From assembly GCA_947247005.1 (NCBI GenBank), contig OX365955.1, positions 22,239,322 to 22,303,321 of the forward strand: DNA of 64,000 nucleotides, given 5' to 3'. Of the stretch, positions 51,001-58,556 are shown in pieces. The stretch comes from Spisula solida (taxonomy: Eukaryota; Mollusca; Bivalvia; Venerida; Mactridae). The translations under genes and the position numbers were made by a program. The notes beneath the pieces are model-generated. The model saw only the letters and a program-made list of their open reading frames with translations, was not told the origin of the DNA and made no database searches. Position 1 is the stretch's first letter. Every line of letters starts with the position of its first letter.

Positions 51001-52561
51001 GAAGGTAAGATATTCAATCACCATAGCAACAAGAGATACAACTAATATAGTGCCCAACATAACTGGGGTCATAAAATCCCAAATTATCGAGTGGTATACT
51101 AAACTATCTGGGTACTATCAAATCGAAGGATATTTCAAGGTTTTCATTGCCTAAATTATTTCAATGTGTGGCTGAGTACTATATTGTATGTATAGAAGTA
51201 CCGGTAGTCATGGCAATGTAACCAACAGTTATAAACATGGTAACCCTGTATATATCACCAATATTTTTATGCTCCCCGAAGGGTGAGCATATAGTCGCCG
51301 CTTTGTCTGTCCTTCCTTCCGTCTGTGTGTCCGTCCGTCCGTCACACTTTTGTCCGGGCAATAACTTGAACAGTATTAGAGATATCGATATGAAACTTCA
51401 TAGGTGAATAGACCTCATTTAGGGGAAGTGCAGTGCACAAGAACCATAACTCTTGATTGCATATTTTTTAAAGTTATTCCCCTTTGTAATTTTTTATACT
51501 TAATTCTTGTCTGGGCCATAACTTGAACAGTATTTGAGATATCAATTTGAAACTTCATAGGTGAATAGACCTTATTGAGGGGAAGTACAGTGCAGAAGAA
51601 CCATAACTCTTGATTGTATATTTTTGGAGTAATGGCCCTTTGTAATTTTTCATACTTAATTCTTGTCCGGGCCGTAACTTGAACAGTATAAGAGATATCA
51701 ATTTGAAACTTCATAGCTGAATAGATCTCATTGAGAGGATGTGCAGTGCCCAAGAACCATAACTCTTTATTCCTATTTTAGAGTTGCTCCCCTTTGTATT
51801 TTTTCATACTTAATTCTTGTCCAGGCCATAACTCAAACAGTTTTGGATATATAAATTTGAAAATTCATAGATAAATAAATCTTATTATTACAATGCAGTG
51901 GCAAAGAATAATAACATATTTTTTTAGCATTTTTTCTGTGACAAACGCCCCACGGGGAGCATAACCCGTCTGTGACGGCTCTTGTTTCCAATAACAAGAG
52001 ATGTTGAACACAGTCTAATCAATTTCTTACCAGGACACTATGATTCAATTGATTGTTTTCCATTTACCAGTATGGAGATTCGGCCTTGGATTGTCTGCAC
52101 TATTTGTTTAATCTCAATTCATTTACATTTGAACTTCATTAAAATTATACATTCATAATAAGACCACCGTAAAAAAGTACATACTTTTAAGTCCATATTT
52201 CTCTGTATTGCTCTTTATTTCAACCTAATTTTTTTAATATAATGACATGTGACCTCAATTTCATAGGCACTATAGATGGTCTTATCATTCGGACTGTCTG
52301 GATTTGCTGTATATGAGTTAAGCAATGATATTCAAAGATTTTACAAACTTTTATTTCAGTGTTTCCATGATTGCTAACTTCAGTGGACAGAGACTTGAGA
52401 CATTAAAGATAAACTTCCTGTCAGATGTCACCGAACAATCTGTGATAAAACTAGCCAAACATTGTCATCGATTAAAGTCTGTTCATATGTATGGATGCTC
52501 AAGTGTGCGGAACCTGAATAAAATTAAAGAAGAACACCCAAACTTTTCAATTGAAATGTGA
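21041..52561 (+). CDS. Large F-box/leucine-rich-repeat protein with zinc ribbon (about 2,600 aa)
   Basis: Exons: 21041-21065, 23043-25862, 26366-26561, 27075-29191, 31536-31812, 32469-32928, 33666-33925, 35569-35874, 37824-37930, (40968-41003 candidate), 44572-44618, 46257-46410, 46824-46984, 48283-48437, 48767-48959, 49739-49944, 50888-51004, 52360-52561. Every junction is GT-AG and phase-compatible; the joined length is 7,839 nt (2,612 aa) with the microexon and 2,600 aa without it. Residues 1-1290 are disordered and Ser/Pro/charged-rich. A CPEC-x10-CTQC zinc ribbon lies near 1300. A further disordered part has Ser/Arg-rich and repeat segments. An F-box follows at about 2229-2269 (LPDEILLHVFAYLDQ), then AMN1/FBXL-type LRRs to the end. 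By family knowledge such proteins bind SKP1-CUL1 through the F-box and substrates through the LRRs. The zinc ribbon and huge N-terminus are atypical for FBXLs and I cannot name an orthologue. Confidence 0.9.
21595..21735 (-). repeat. tRNA-derived SINE copy 1
   Basis: On the minus strand an A-box-like CTGTTGGCAGATCTACGCAC precedes the B-box GGTTCGAGTCC. The same body recurs at 21755-22910. Confidence 0.55.
21791..22826. mobile_element. DNA element with ATACATGCCA inverted ends, carrying the LINE fragment
   Basis: Left end ATACATGCCAGATCTCC and right end ATGGCATGTAT are inverted. Both inner flanks have CTCCTGCAT repeats. It splits a tRNA-derived SINE after GGACTCGAACCC; the SINE resumes near 22830. 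Flanks TCGAACCC and GCAAACCT look like a decayed 8-bp duplication, hinting at hAT, but this is weak. Confidence 0.5.
22040..22640 (-). mobile_element. LINE fragment: C-terminal end of a non-LTR reverse transcriptase
   Basis: The frame reads HINNTASKGNKTLGFIRRNL, then MVRPILEYASTVWDPVT with EQVQRKAAHFI and ...FFPRTISEWNKLP. These are the terminal motifs of CR1/L2/Jockey-type reverse transcriptases. The ORF from 22525 to 22079 is intact but everything 5' of about 22640 is missing, so this is a 5'-truncated dead copy. It sits inside another insertion (see 21791-22826). Confidence 0.88.
23043..25862 (+). CDS. F-box/LRR gene exon 2, disordered region
   Basis: A 2.8-kb exon after a CTTTCAG acceptor. 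It encodes a charged, Ser/Thr-rich disordered segment with three copies of a 14-residue repeat (SHENAGSQGxQYSTP) at 23185-23315, a KPETPK-type repeat near 24430-24510, and a Pro/His/Met-rich tract at 25080-25800 with an FVPHPP motif. The donor is AAAA|GTAAGT; the open frame continues about 120 nt into the intron, which is read-through, not coding. Confidence 0.88.
26366..26561 (+). CDS. F-box/LRR gene exon 3
   Basis: 196 nt from acceptor CTTTTAG to donor GTAACT. Encodes TLVEESTFTSVSQLPEND, a second FVPHPP motif, and a basic KKKEGRPSPRWSHK segment. Confidence 0.85.
27075..29191 (+). CDS. F-box/LRR gene exon 4, zinc ribbon
   Basis: A 2.1-kb exon. It opens with RRKENEEEKMTEDQ, then an acidic segment with a duplicated block of about 33 residues (NVYQS-TNVKTA ... 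SEIPQN, 27178-27378). The zinc ribbon at about 27930-28000 (VCPECQGLNKQYMSWCTQCG) follows a lysine-rich stretch. The exon ends with an EKEKAIRKQARRNKRG basic helix and donor CTG|GTGAGT. Confidence 0.88.
29192..31535 (+). other. Intron 4 of the F-box/LRR gene
   Basis: 2.3 kb, AT-rich, with the weak repeats at 30574-30745. No internal exon with matching phase was found. Confidence 0.6.
30574..30745 (+). repeat. Imperfect 65-bp repeats in intron 4
   Basis: GGGTTCCCAATCAATAA recurs three to four times with diverged spacers. Confidence 0.6.
31536..31812 (+). CDS. F-box/LRR gene exon 5
   Basis: Acceptor TTACCAAG|GC is the only one of the nearby AG sites that keeps phase. Encodes NSSDEDDSAHSDFKPFKPE and a QEFQPIKE motif that recurs from exon 2. 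Donor AAAG|GTATGT. Confidence 0.82.
31864..32099. mobile_element. 236-bp MITE, copy 1
   Basis: Ends CAGAGAATTGAAC and GTGTCAAATTCTCTG. A reversed second copy is at 54015-54255. It starts 51 bp after F-box gene exon 5. Confidence 0.7.
32469..32928 (+). CDS. F-box/LRR gene exon 6, 16-residue tandem repeats
   Basis: Encodes about eight tandem copies of a 15-16-residue unit (AKSEPGTSQYTTQSGP), mirrored as a 48-bp DNA repeat at 32500-32870. It ends MDDPQQ before donor GTAATG. The repeats have low divergence, so copy number may vary between individuals. The open frame on the minus strand here is a shadow. Confidence 0.87.
33666..33925 (+). CDS. F-box/LRR gene exon 7
   Basis: Acceptor TATCTAG, phase 0. 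Encodes DQDEPVDIQEDAEESVIDD, then a basic Ser-rich part ending in TSSSLR. Donor AAG|GTTAGA. Confidence 0.84.
33980..34056. repeat. 77-nt near-perfect palindrome in intron 7
   Basis: GATAATCCGCCCGGAA pairs perfectly with TTCCGGGCGGATTATC, followed inward by near-matching arms and GGGCT/AGCCC around a two-base loop. Confidence 0.85.
34499..35090 (+). repeat. tRNA-like SINE split by a MITE
   Basis: TAGCCTAGTGGTTGAGCG (A-box region) and CAGTTTGATCCCAGG (B-box). The tail resumes after 35019 as TTGGCACTCAGCTTAG. Confidence 0.5.
34601..35019. mobile_element. CAGGG/CCCTG MITE in F-box gene intron 7
   Basis: Ends CAGGGCTTTTTTTCACTA and GCGAAAAAAAGCCCTG. Flanks ATGGC and TTGGC make a 5-bp duplication with one mismatch. 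It interrupts a tRNA-like SINE (34499-35090). Confidence 0.7.
35569..35874 (+). CDS. F-box/LRR gene exon 8, Ser/Arg-rich
   Basis: Encodes SSTDLSKSRASSLPRSRAQT and further Arg/Ser-rich sequence (SRRPVSAPKSRTSG, NRGRPFSADLQKR), likely disordered and phosphorylated. Acceptor TATTTTAG, donor AGAG|GTATAT. Confidence 0.85.
36005..37473 (+). mobile_element. HINE-like repeat family A, copy 2 (1.5 kb, with inner minisatellite)
   Basis: Same 5' end (TTTTAGCTCACCTGTC) and 3' end (AGGGCCCTTTGGGCCCT then CTTGTT) as copy 1. The middle is expanded by the array at 36450-36850 and a further unit at 37056-37165. Lies in the intron between exons 8 and 9. Confidence 0.75.
36450..37165 (+). repeat. Minisatellite whose unit contains a tRNA B-box
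   Basis: Units of about 110 bp begin ACATTTTCCTGATGGTCGTG, continue GGGTTCAACCCCCACTGGAA and end with a GTGTTTAGGTATTGTTTTGT tail. Four in a row, then one more at 37056. The first unit is preceded by ACTGGTTAAGTGGAAATC, which resembles a tRNA D-arm. Confidence 0.8.
37824..37930 (+). CDS. F-box/LRR gene exon 9, lysine-rich
   Basis: Encodes KGTKKKKTKLEESLDLDLDL and then IEHRLPKPSMIERLN. The KKKK cluster could act as a nuclear localisation signal. Ends in phase 1 before GTGAGT. Confidence 0.82.
38028..38345 (+). repeat. Family D repeat with long poly-T
   Basis: GTCTCCAATATATAGTGGAG GAGACAT hairpin start, then TCAAATTTCAATGAAACTTC. A T run of about 25 nt at 38207-38231. Related pieces at 46467-46635 and 50255-50370. 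Confidence 0.55.
38759..39183. mobile_element. Tc1/mariner-like MITE, copy 2 (425 bp)
   Basis: Ends CACTGCCCACCAAAAATAAG and CTTATTTTTGGTGGGCACTG, with TA flanks. The interior matches copy 1 (14182-14597) in reverse complement. Lies in the long intron after exon 9. Confidence 0.85.
40604..40820. mobile_element. TA-flanked MITE (217 bp)
   Basis: Ends CTGTAAAATCACATA and TAAGTTTACAG, flanked by TA. A reverse-oriented relative is at 50047-50237 and a fragment at 33416-33476. Confidence 0.65.
40968..41003 (+). CDS. Candidate 36-nt cassette microexon of the F-box/LRR gene
   Basis: Flanked by a pyrimidine-rich acceptor (CCAAATTTCAG) and a GTATATG donor. It is exactly 36 nt, phase 1 at both ends, and reads AKPTATPPPEVP in the frame of its neighbours. 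Inclusion or skipping keeps the frame. It is inferred from sequence only. Confidence 0.5.
41321..42305 (+). mobile_element. HINE-like repeat family A, copy 3
   Basis: Same ends as the other copies; about six tandem units of roughly 145 bp. Lies 318 bp after the candidate microexon. Confidence 0.75.
42842..42996. mobile_element. CAGGG/CCTG MITE, 155 bp
   Basis: Ends CAGGGCTCGACACTAAC and GTTAGTGTCTAGGCCTG; AAGTT on both sides. The interior has repeated GGACCAGTGAAAAT. hAT-like ends with a 5-bp rather than 8-bp duplication. Confidence 0.75.
43562..43680 (+). repeat. tRNA-Ser-like SINE relic
   Basis: ACCGAGTGGTTAAGGCAGCC and GATGGTTCATACCCTG are spaced like A and B boxes. No intact cloverleaf. 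Confidence 0.5.
44572..44618 (+). CDS. F-box/LRR gene exon 10 (47 nt)
   Basis: Short exon after TTTTGTTTCAG, encoding ELMLSPKSTYDRLIEM and returning to phase 0 before GTATGT. Confidence 0.75.
44916..46095. mobile_element. Putative 1.2-kb element with internal 245-bp duplication
   Basis: Left GACTCATTTAAAT and right AATTTAATGAGTC are inverted; AGAGACCC and GGGACCC lie outside them. Two diverged copies of a block of about 245 bp (near 45135 and 45415) begin GGGYGCAAGAAAAT. A CTGGGGG...CCCCCAG hairpin sits at 46018-46036. Boundaries are approximate. Confidence 0.45.
46257..46410 (+). CDS. F-box/LRR gene exon 11, F-box domain
   Basis: Encodes TPRIEAGTVSKWQCLPDEIL, then LHVFAYLDQTSLTKCAQVCQ: a canonical F-box with the LPDE...L...V...L..L...C.VC pattern expected to bind SKP1. 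The next exon supplies the W of the terminal LW-type pair. Confidence 0.93.
46824..46984 (+). CDS. F-box/LRR gene exon 12
   Basis: Completes the F-box (WKYITIKKSDIDD) and starts the LRR solenoid (SCLEEIAKRHPVSLALIHC). Acceptor TCTTGTAG, donor GTAATA, phase 0 at its end. Confidence 0.92.
47155..48001. mobile_element. 847-bp TIR element, copy 2 (inverted)
   Basis: Same family as 13155-13997 but reversed; TA flanks at 47153-47154 and 48002-48003. It sits in the intron between F-box exon 12 and LRR exon 13. The high identity suggests recent mobilisation. Confidence 0.85.
48283..48437 (+). CDS. F-box/LRR gene exon 13, LRRs
   Basis: Encodes ELNVARCSRGALHGDSL and the Cys-containing LRR NLTHIDASWCALTDSGLMAI. 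Acceptor CCAACAG, donor ATAG|GTAGAA. Confidence 0.93.
48767..48959 (+). CDS. F-box/LRR gene exon 14, LRRs
   Basis: Two to three Cys-type LRRs: IESLCINGCNAVSNDGLE, LRVLEMFGCFNLSPRGLR and LTSLNLGQCYK. Acceptor CCTTCAG, donor GTAAGA. Confidence 0.94.
48966..49532 (+). repeat. Family B repeat interrupted by a CTG MITE
   Basis: 5' part TTTTTATGCCCCAGCATC and 3' part CAGGCTTCCACTGGGACATA with GTGCAGTCTTG. The middle is the MITE 49021-49282. Confidence 0.65.
49021..49282. mobile_element. CTG-targeting MITE, copy 2
   Basis: Ends ACCCCGATCTCCCG and GGGATATTCGGGC; flanks CTG/CTT. Nested in the GCCCC-hairpin repeat at 48966-49532. Confidence 0.65.
49739..49944 (+). CDS. F-box/LRR gene exon 15, LRRs
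   Basis: Encodes LTDSCISQLSTSLG, VETLDLRGCKQIKDNCI and LKHLSLANCPSITDVSI, the clearest FBXL2/20/AMN1-like repeats of the protein. Confidence 0.95.
50047..50237. mobile_element. Relative of the 40604 MITE, reversed
   Basis: Right side ACGAAAATATGTGATTTTAC is the reverse complement of the left end of the 40604 copy. The terminal CAG is mutated. Confidence 0.6.
50888..51004 (+). CDS. F-box/LRR gene exon 16, LRRs
   Basis: Encodes SLDLCGCKSVTDGSIRALVN and LRHIDISSTGCTH. Acceptor ATGTTACAG, donor AAG|GTAAGA. Confidence 0.93.
51264..51987 (+). repeat. Family E repeat (GCTCCCC hairpin, GTCC run)
   Basis: Starts TTATGCTCCCCGAAGGGTGA and GTGTGTCCGTCCGTCCGTC. About four internal units (GGGCCATAACTTGAACAGTA). 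Ends CGCCCCACGGGGAGCATAA then ACGGCTCTTGTTTC. GGGGAGCATAA mirrors TTATGCTCCCC. Confidence 0.7.
52360..52561 (+). CDS. F-box/LRR gene terminal exon
   Basis: Encodes the last LRRs (LETLKINFLSDVTEQSVI, LKSVHMYGCSSVRNLNKI) and ends FSIEM-TGA at 52559-52561. No C-terminal tail follows the solenoid. Confidence 0.94.
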
Positions 52562-52764
52562 TTGGAAGATTCATCCATTGATTGATTATTGCTTAAAAAC
52601 TGGATTGATTGATTGATCAATTGATTTATAAATTCATCAATTGTTTGATTGATCGGTCAGTCTCTTCCTGGCTTCATTGATTGATAGCTTGATTGATGCA
52701 TCAATTCATATGTTAGTCAGTGAATTTGTTGATTGACTCATTAATTCATCAGTTGATTGATTGA

Positions 52765-52775
52765 TTGGTTGGTTG

Positions 52776-52843
<68 letters not shown>
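52765..52843 (+). repeat. (GATT)n microsatellite in the F-box gene 3' UTR
   Basis: About 18 uninterrupted GATT units preceded by about 150 bp of degenerate GATT-rich sequence starting right after the stop codon. Confidence 0.9.
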
Positions 52844-52844
<1 letters not shown>

Positions 52845-53548
52845 ACTAGGAGAAGATATAGGCACCAAGCCCTGTACGTTTCAAGACTCCAATTGGTTTG
52901 TTATTTCAGCAGTGTCATAGCGCTTGAAAATAATTACCGGTTATGAAGTTGTGCTTTGTTGAAGGGTTGTGATGTTATTGATATTTGTTTATTTATTTGT
53001 CTAACATTTATTCGGCTAAAGTGTATTATTTATTGATACCATGTGTTTATCTGTAATGTCTGCTTAACTTTCTGATTATTTAATAGAGGATGGTTTTGGT
53101 TTATTAATTTTATTCAAATTTAGGAAAATAAGTGTAGAAGAAATTACATTGTAGTGATTGTACTAATTTATTAGAAAATATTCAGTATCAGTTCAAGAAT
53201 GCATTGATTTCATTGTTGATAAAACATGTGGTGAATATGAGTTTTCAGACCAGTATCAAGCCTTTTTGGCCCTGATTGGTTGGTTCTGAGTACAGTCTTG
53301 AAATTGACCAATGACAAGTCTTTATTCTGAAGTGAGTAAATAGTTTAATGATATGAGCTTATTGTGCACTGCTAGGCAATTGTAACATCAAATAATCATC
53401 TCACTTTTCGAACATCTGTATGATGCCTCTATATTTTTGTGTTCATTTGTTGTTTATGCATTTATTACCAGCGGTCAATATGACTGGACTTAAACATTAA
53501 AGTCCAAATGTTTTCCTTCTGTTAGGAATTTATGATTTGGTTTTGACA

Positions 53549-53554
53549 AATAAA
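53549..53554 (+). promoter_or_regulatory. Candidate polyadenylation signal of the F-box/LRR gene
   Basis: AATAAA followed by a T/G-rich stretch, 988 nt after the stop codon. It is the first strong signal I noticed downstream; not tested against transcripts. Confidence 0.35.
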
Positions 53555-54014
53555 ATTTGTTTGTCCTTTAAAAGGAAACTTATGATTACATTTTATCTGA
53601 TCCTATACTTGTTTATGCATGTTGGGGTAAAAATGGTTTCTGATGTACAGATATTGCATTATGTGGAAGGAGAATGCGTAAATGATGTGTATTCTTAGGA
53701 TTAGTCAACCTGGTTTTGGTTAATTTCACACATAGCACATTATCATACTTATGATATTTCTATATTATGATTCATCGTTTTTTATACACCGAGAAACCCA
53801 AACCGTCCAAAATATATGTGATAAAATTTGTTATCTTTTTGTACTTAAAGTATTGTGATACATTATTATGTGTATATGTGTAAATCATTTATGAGACAAA
53901 AATTGAGATATTACAATTTTTGTTTACTAACAGTATGAATCTAGTACATGTACTATGATTTTCCATATTTGTGTACACTTGTTATATTTATCACCAAGTT
54001 TGTTCCTGTATAGC

Positions 54015-54255
54015 TCAGAGAATTTGACATGATCCTGACCTTTATGCATGAATATATTGCAAGGTTCTTGAATATATATATTTCTGCGAGCAAAGTCATG
54101 CAATATCGGTTCCTTAGATTTGTGTTGGTATTACACCTCGAGCATCTTCATTATTCCCTGCTTATGAAAACATAAAACCAGGGTTATAAATATAGACAAT
54201 AAATCGGCTGTGAAATTATGCTAATAGAAGGTCGAGAGTCGTGTCAAATTCTCTG
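54015..54255. mobile_element. 241-bp MITE, copy 2 (reversed)
   Basis: Ends CAGAGAATTTGACATGATCC and GTGTCAAATTCTCTG. Shares the internal AATTTCACAGC and TATTACTT-type blocks with copy 1 in reverse complement. Confidence 0.7.
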
Positions 54256-54436
54256 GACTATACCAACTGTTCCTGTTCCGTTGTGTTCTATCATCTCACA
54301 CTGTTCTGTGCCGTTCTGGTACATACTGTTCAATCTTTTATGTTCTTTTCTTTTAATCTCCACATTTCAGATTCCTTTCCTTTGGGCATTATGCTCTTCT
54401 ATTATGTCATCATGTGTTGCTTTCTGTGCTACTCTG

Positions 54437-54666
54437 GCCCCCGATTGCTCGAATCATCTCAATATAAGCTAAATTTCAGCTGAAATATTGTCTCAAATCA
54501 TTGAGATTGTCTCATCTGAGACTTGGCCAAAAATTAAAACATTTTTTTGAGTTCTATCTTATAGTAAAGTTGCAAGAGCCCAATTGTTGATTTTTTCTCA
54601 AACTCCCGGAATCAGATTCGGATTTGAGCTGAGATTTCTAATCGAGATGTTTCAGGAGATTGTGGC
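54437..54666. mobile_element. CTG-targeting MITE, copy 3
   Basis: Ends GCCCCCGATTGCTCG and CAGGAGATTGTGGC, flanked by CTG on both sides. Interior ATCTCAA/TTGAGAT motifs as in copies 1 and 2. Confidence 0.7.
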
Positions 54667-54708
54667 CTGTTTATTCAAATAATATTCACATTTTTCCATC
54701 TCATTGTA

Positions 54709-55557
54709 TTTTAATTCCCCGGCATCTACTGATGCGGGAGGCATGTCGTGATTGTCCTGTCCGTCCCTTTGTTTGTTCCCTTGATATATCAATCTTATTC
54801 ATGTTTTCTGATGAAACTTTAGAAGTTAAGGTAATTTATAATTTGAATAACATATGTTCAATTTAAATATTACAAATTTACGATGTTTTAAACAGAGTTT
54901 TGTTCTAGGTAATTCACTAGTTGTGCTTTTATATGGCACCAAAAACAGACTTATGTCTTATTTTCAGGATTAGGCGAATTTCCCCGGTACTGCCTCAGTA
55001 GGGTCCCGCTTAGCGGAACTTATCTGTAATTGGCATCGTTAGTTACAGCAGAACTTATCTGTAATTGGCATCGTTAGTTACAGCAGAACTTATCTGTAAT
55101 TGGCATCGTTAGTTACAGCAAAGATCTAAATATACAAAGATTGGAAAAATGTATAAAATCTCACAATATCTCGCGGCAGTCTTCTGTAATCTCGCAAAAT
55201 CTTATTCGTGCTTAATACCTGATATCTCTTGGTCTAATGTTCATAGGCAAAAACTAATAAGTTTATGCAATAGATTTATTATTCAGCTTTAAAATGATAC
55301 CTCATTTATTGAAATCAGTCAAAGAAGAAACGATGATATAAAGCAATGAGCCTGACCAAATTTTCAAGTTCTTGAAACTCAAAGTCCATCAAGGCATTAC
55401 TTTCAAAATTGGCATACTTGTTAACCATCAATCCTTACATTGTCAACACCATGTGTCACTATCCAACATTTCTACAGAATTATGGCCCCTGATTGTCTTT
55501 GCTAGTTATTATGGACAAGACTACCACCAGAGCACAAGCGTTTACTGAACGCAGTCT
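54709..55557 (+). repeat. Family B repeat, copy at 54.7 kb
   Basis: CCCCGGCATCTACTGATGCG, then TCCTGTCCGTCCC; ends GAGCACAAGCGTTTACTGAA and CGCAGTCTTG. Contains a 35-bp triplication (55020-55122). Confidence 0.6.
55020..55122 (+). repeat. Three tandem 35-bp units
   Basis: AACTTATCTGTAATTGGCAT CGTTAGTTACAGCAG is repeated three times almost exactly (unit split here for length). Confidence 0.85.
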
Positions 55558-55742
55558 TGTATACTCAAACAAATTCATTGTCTAAATGTCCCTACCTCTG
55601 TCAGCGAAATTTGACAGTATATTATACGTATATATATTTAACTTTGGCTTATAGTATATATTCCTGTATACGCATGAGATATACTGGTACTATATATACA
55701 AGTCCAAAGGACTGATAATGCACGAGAATCAGGTCATATGTA

Positions 55743-56013
55743 CAGGGCTGGTATTCACAAAGCATCTTAAGTGAAAACTTAAATATTTTGACTTAAGTCA
55801 ATAATTTGTGCAGCTCATTTTTCCCGCAATTTGAAAAATAATCCTTGTTTTCTTAGTGATTATAGTTACTGTAGCTGTGTACCTAATACTTTAAAACTAT
55901 GTAAAATATCAAGCATGTTGATTTTCTTGCTTAGATGATACACTGTAGAAAAAATTAAGATTTTAAGAAATTTCTAAGTTTTCTGCTAAGATGCTTTGTG
56001 AATACCAGCCCTG
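55743..56013. mobile_element. TIR MITE (271 bp), CAGGGCTGG ends
   Basis: Inverted ends CAGGGCTGGTATTCACAAAG and CTTTGTGAATACCAGCCCTG are perfect over 20 bases. Flanked by GTA on each side. Superfamily uncertain. Confidence 0.75.
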
Positions 56014-56327
56014 GTATTCATGTATAATGGTCAGGATCATAAGGTTTATTTGTTAAGACAATGCAACAGGATGAAAACAAGATGGCTGTTCAATGAATAA
56101 TCTCATGTTTATAATCTCGGACCCAGATCTGATTTATCAACTGCCTCGAGTGTCTAGTGGTAGGATGCAGTGGTCTGCTTCCTGATTGTATTATACCAAA
56201 TATGAATAGGGTACACAGTATAACTAGTCTATGATTAGAATAAATAATACTATACGAGTATATAGGTATTGGATAGATAAGGGATCTATAAATTAAAGGG
56301 TTAACATATTTGGGTATTAGGTCCCTG

Positions 56328-56546
56328 GGGCCCGTTTCATAGACATTTCTTAGCTTAGATCAGACTTTTCTGTACAATATTAAGGGCACACTAAGTGAAT
56401 CCATACATTTTCTTCAAGTTTTTTAATAGTTATTTATGATCATTCCAGTTCATATTTCTTTGTTTGAATGTACTTCATCTGCCTTGGTTTGCTCAAAATA
56501 GCATAGTGTCAAATATTTGCTATGATGTGTCTATGAAACAGGCACC
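56328..56546. mobile_element. Harbinger-like MITE with CTG flanks
   Basis: Ends GGGCCCGTTTCATAGAC and GTCTATGAAACAGGCACC, CTG on both sides. A different family from the 2736/54437 elements but the same 3-bp target. Confidence 0.65.
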
Positions 56547-57433
56547 CTGGCCTTGAAGCCATTAATGTTGTTTTGGCCATTGTTGACATTCACTCACAAT
56601 GAGTATTGTAACTTGTTTAATGTTTGCATGTTTCTGATATGATGTTATTGTTTGGAAATGTTTATATGTAAAAAGTTGTTAGTTTTTGTGTTGTTCATTT
56701 TTTTATATATTTTTTATTTTTATATAAATTTGTAAAATTTATGCATTAATTAGTATATTCAATTGTTCATGTACACTAGGTTCACAATGTTTTCATGTGT
56801 GTGTTTTGTAGATTTTTCCTATACATGGCTATCAGTTTATGATGGGGATTTTTTTACATCATTTATTTTGATAGTACTGCAAAGCAATATGAGGCATATT
56901 TATCTCCCTAGAGTGAATGTCTGGAAATCTGTCCGTCCATCCGTCTGTCTGTTTGTGTCTGTGTATATGGTAGATTTATTTATAAGTTGGTCATGACATT
57001 TACAGCTATGTTCCACAGTAGGTGAAATTGTGCCACAAGGTTTATTGTTCGCTTGAGTAGAGTTATTGCCCTTGTTTACAAACCTGTTTTTTACACGAAT
57101 TTTTTTCTTTGATACATTTTATTCAAATATTAACCTGTTTATCAACCTGTTAACTATATAGTTCATGACAATCAACATGTAAAATAAGTTTCCAGTTGCA
57201 ACAAAAAAGGGAAAGTCAGTGTCTGATAAGATAGATGAACAGTTAGACTCAGTAGTAGTGTATAAAGCTCATATCCTGTATGAAAGATGTAGCAATCATA
57301 GTAATTCAGTGCCCTGCATGACACCTTCATTTCTTTACTATTTTTCTATGTATACTCAAGATATCAATGCATAATACTTTGGTTCACATCTCAGATTAAA
57401 TTATTTATACATTTCCTGTATAATACCGTATAT

Positions 57434-58153
57434 CGGGTACTTTTCGCGTACTGCAAATTTCGCGATTTTCGGCAAAATCAAATTTTAGCGAAGCTAATTT
57501 TAGCGATTTCTAACCTCTGTTTGTTTTTTTCGCGTTTTCCATCTTGTAAGGGGAGATTAATCCAACATGATTGTTTTAGCGCAGCTAAAAGCCAGTATGG
57601 ACCGGTTGGTACCGGCGTGCGTATTTTGTTGTCAACAGCGGGATCGCATATTATTAAAAACCAGTATGTACCGCGTTGTTATATGTATAAAAGATATTTT
57701 CACAGGTGAAATAGATCTACAGAGATATGTATTTCACACCTCGTCATTTATTTTCAATTGTTTCATACAATAGACGGGAAAATTCTTTTGTTAAATTGGC
57801 CCTTGTTTGTTTACATTCAAGACTGATGAATAAGTGATAATACGCTTGTTGGTGTAATAGCATCTTAAACAACATAATTGTTTAAACTTTGAACTTTATA
57901 GGTGGTTTAGTTAAATTAGTTTTACTAAAAGCTTATGTATGATTTATACGGATTATGTTATCGTATAGTACTAGACATTAGTATAAACTATCGATTTTCA
58001 TCACTGGTTAATATTAAGACGCCGGTAGACGAAAACAAAAGTAGAAACATTCATCTTCGGACAATCGCGAAATTCTGGTATGCATTTTTCGCTGTTTTCA
58101 ATTTTAGCGAATTGGTTTGGACGCGAAAATTAGGTACGCGCGAAAATTACCCG
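57434..58153. mobile_element. 720-bp TIR element with GCGAAA ends
   Basis: CGGGTACTTTTCGCG and CGCGAAAATTACCCG are inverted. Several TTTAGCGAA-type motifs lie at both ends. Target duplication unclear. Short open frames inside are not conserved. Confidence 0.6.
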
Positions 58154-58399
58154 TTATCAATAATAATTATGTGGGAGATATCTTACTCTGAGGTATACTA
58201 ATTTGCTTTTGAGCCTTGCTGACGAAACAAAATTGCTAGATGAAAGTTGGCAAATATTGTGATCACCCCTTGTATATAGCTGAAACCGCTGGTTGTGTTA
58301 GAATATTCCTTAATAGAGTTTTACGCGTAGGTCTGACTCTACACTAGAGGAAATGTTAGCAAAATTTGAGAAATTTGCCAAAATTTCCACATCGTTATA

Positions 58400-58556
58400 C
58401 ATATTTTAGAAAGGGACAGAACTTGTGAAAAATTCATATTTTAGAAAGGGAGACAACTTGTGAAAAATTCATAATTTAGAAAGGGAGACAACTTGTGAAA
58501 AATTCATGTGAAAAATTCATATTTTAGAAAGGGAGACAACTTGTGAAAAATTCCTG
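58400..58556 (+). repeat. 38-bp minisatellite
   Basis: Four units of TTTAGAAAGGGAGACAACTT then GTGAAAAATTCATA. Confidence 0.85.
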
